From the NCBI GenBank assembly GCA_000333855.2, contig CM007343.1, forward strand, positions 664,044 to 724,170: DNA of 60,127 nt. Reading direction: 5' to 3'. The notes below the pieces were generated by a model. The model was given only the letters and a program-made list of their open reading frames with translations. It was not told where the DNA came from and did no database searches. The stretch's first letter is position 1; each line of letters opens with the position of its first letter. Positions 59,692 to 60,127 of this stretch are shown in pieces. Position numbers and translations under genes: made by a program. The DNA comes from Endotrypanum monterogeii. Its lineage: Eukaryota > Euglenozoa > Kinetoplastea > Trypanosomatida > Trypanosomatidae.

Positions 59692-60127
59692 ATGTCTGCA
59701 ACGAAGTCAATTTATATCGCGGGCCCTGCGGTTTTCAACCCCGACAATGGCGAGGCCTACTACAACGAAGTTCGTGCGCTGCTCAAGGAAAGGGGTGTCA
59801 AGCCTCTCATCCCCATGGACAATATTGCCACCGGGGCGCTCGATATTCGCAACAAGAATATTGACATGATTAAGGCATGTGACGCCATCATTGCCGACCT
59901 CTCCCCGTTCCGCTCTAAAGAGTCCGATTGCGGAACCGCATTTGAGGTCGGCTACGCGGCGGCGCTGGGGAAAACGCTGCTGACATTCTCTACAGACACT
60001 CGACCGATGGTGGATAAGTACGGCGGTAGGGTGGCGGAGGGTCTTACCGTCGAGGATTTCGGACTGCCCTTCAACCTGATGCTCTACGACGGGACTCCGG
60101 TCTTTGACTCCTTTAAAGCAGCCTTTT
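59692..60127 (+). CDS. nucleoside 2-deoxyribosyltransferase, 3' end cut by window
   Basis: 145 codons are visible from ATG 59692 to the window end, with no stop. The start IYIAGPAVFNPDN carries the family's nucleoside-binding loop. The catalytic Glu is in TAFEVGYAAALGK, and ACDAIIADLSPFR is the typical second strand. The family is usually about 150-160 residues, so only a few residues should be missing. The enzyme swaps the base of 2'-deoxyribonucleosides, or hydrolyses them, in nucleoside salvage. Trypanosomatids cannot make purines and rely on salvage. The family is mostly bacterial, so ancient transfer into the kinetoplastid line is possible but not shown by this sequence. Confidence 0.93.
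   Translation, partial: MSATKSIYIAGPAVFNPDNGEAYYNEVRALLKERGVKPLIPMDNIATGALDIRNKNIDMIKACDAIIADLSPFRSKESDCGTAFEVGYAAALGKTLLTFSTDTRPMVDKYGGRVAEGLTVEDFGLPFNLMLYDGTPVFDSFKAAF

Overview
This window reads as nuclear chromosome sequence of a kinetoplastid flagellate, most likely a Leishmania-like trypanosomatid (Leishmaniinae). Every convincing gene lies on the + strand. None needs an intron. Genes are separated by about 0.5-3 kb of pyrimidine-rich, microsatellite-rich DNA, and many starts are preceded by a polypyrimidine tract followed by AG, which is the trans-splicing acceptor layout of a polycistronic unit. No strand switch, tRNA, rRNA, CRISPR array or intact transposon could be supported. The exact genus cannot be settled by eye.

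Layout. 0-5 kb: a small gene interrupted by an in-frame TGA (266-898), a small one-helix membrane protein (1391-1807), and a RING-H2 protein split by a frameshift in a GAG/GGGGGA tract (3278-4499). 5-9 kb: two tandem Vti1-like Qb-SNAREs. 9-15 kb: a protein with a C-terminal BRCT pair and the exosome subunit CSL4. 15-22 kb: long gene-poor stretches around a TPH-domain axonemal protein (CFAP53-like) and a small secreted GLG1-like protein. 23-31 kb: a fusion of free methionine-(R)-sulfoxide reductase with TIP41, an ANP32-like protein, a PLP homeostasis protein and a putatively myristoylated LRRC57-like protein. 31-39 kb: an orphan, the V-ATPase subunit a, and COX10. An assembly gap of Ns (37618-37627) in front of COX10 is flanked by two near-identical 397-base copies. 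42-52 kb: a zf-C3H1 protein, a 961-residue protein with FN3-like, degenerate lipase and degenerate GTPase parts, and the splicing factor SYF1. 54-60 kb: an orphan, a FAN/NSMAF-type BEACH-WD40 protein, and a nucleoside 2-deoxyribosyltransferase cut by the window end.

As is usual in trypanosomatids, neighbours are functionally unrelated and are linked by shared transcription rather than shared pathway. Themes that recur are RNA processing (CSL4, zf-C3H1 protein, SYF1), membrane traffic and acidification (two SNAREs, V-ATPase a, BEACH protein), and flagellum (TPH protein). The observations I rate highest are the fRMsr-TIP41 fusion, the FN3/pseudo-lipase/pseudo-GTPase protein and the zf-C3H1 protein. 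Two broken reading frames and the duplicated gap flank should be checked against reads before any biological use.
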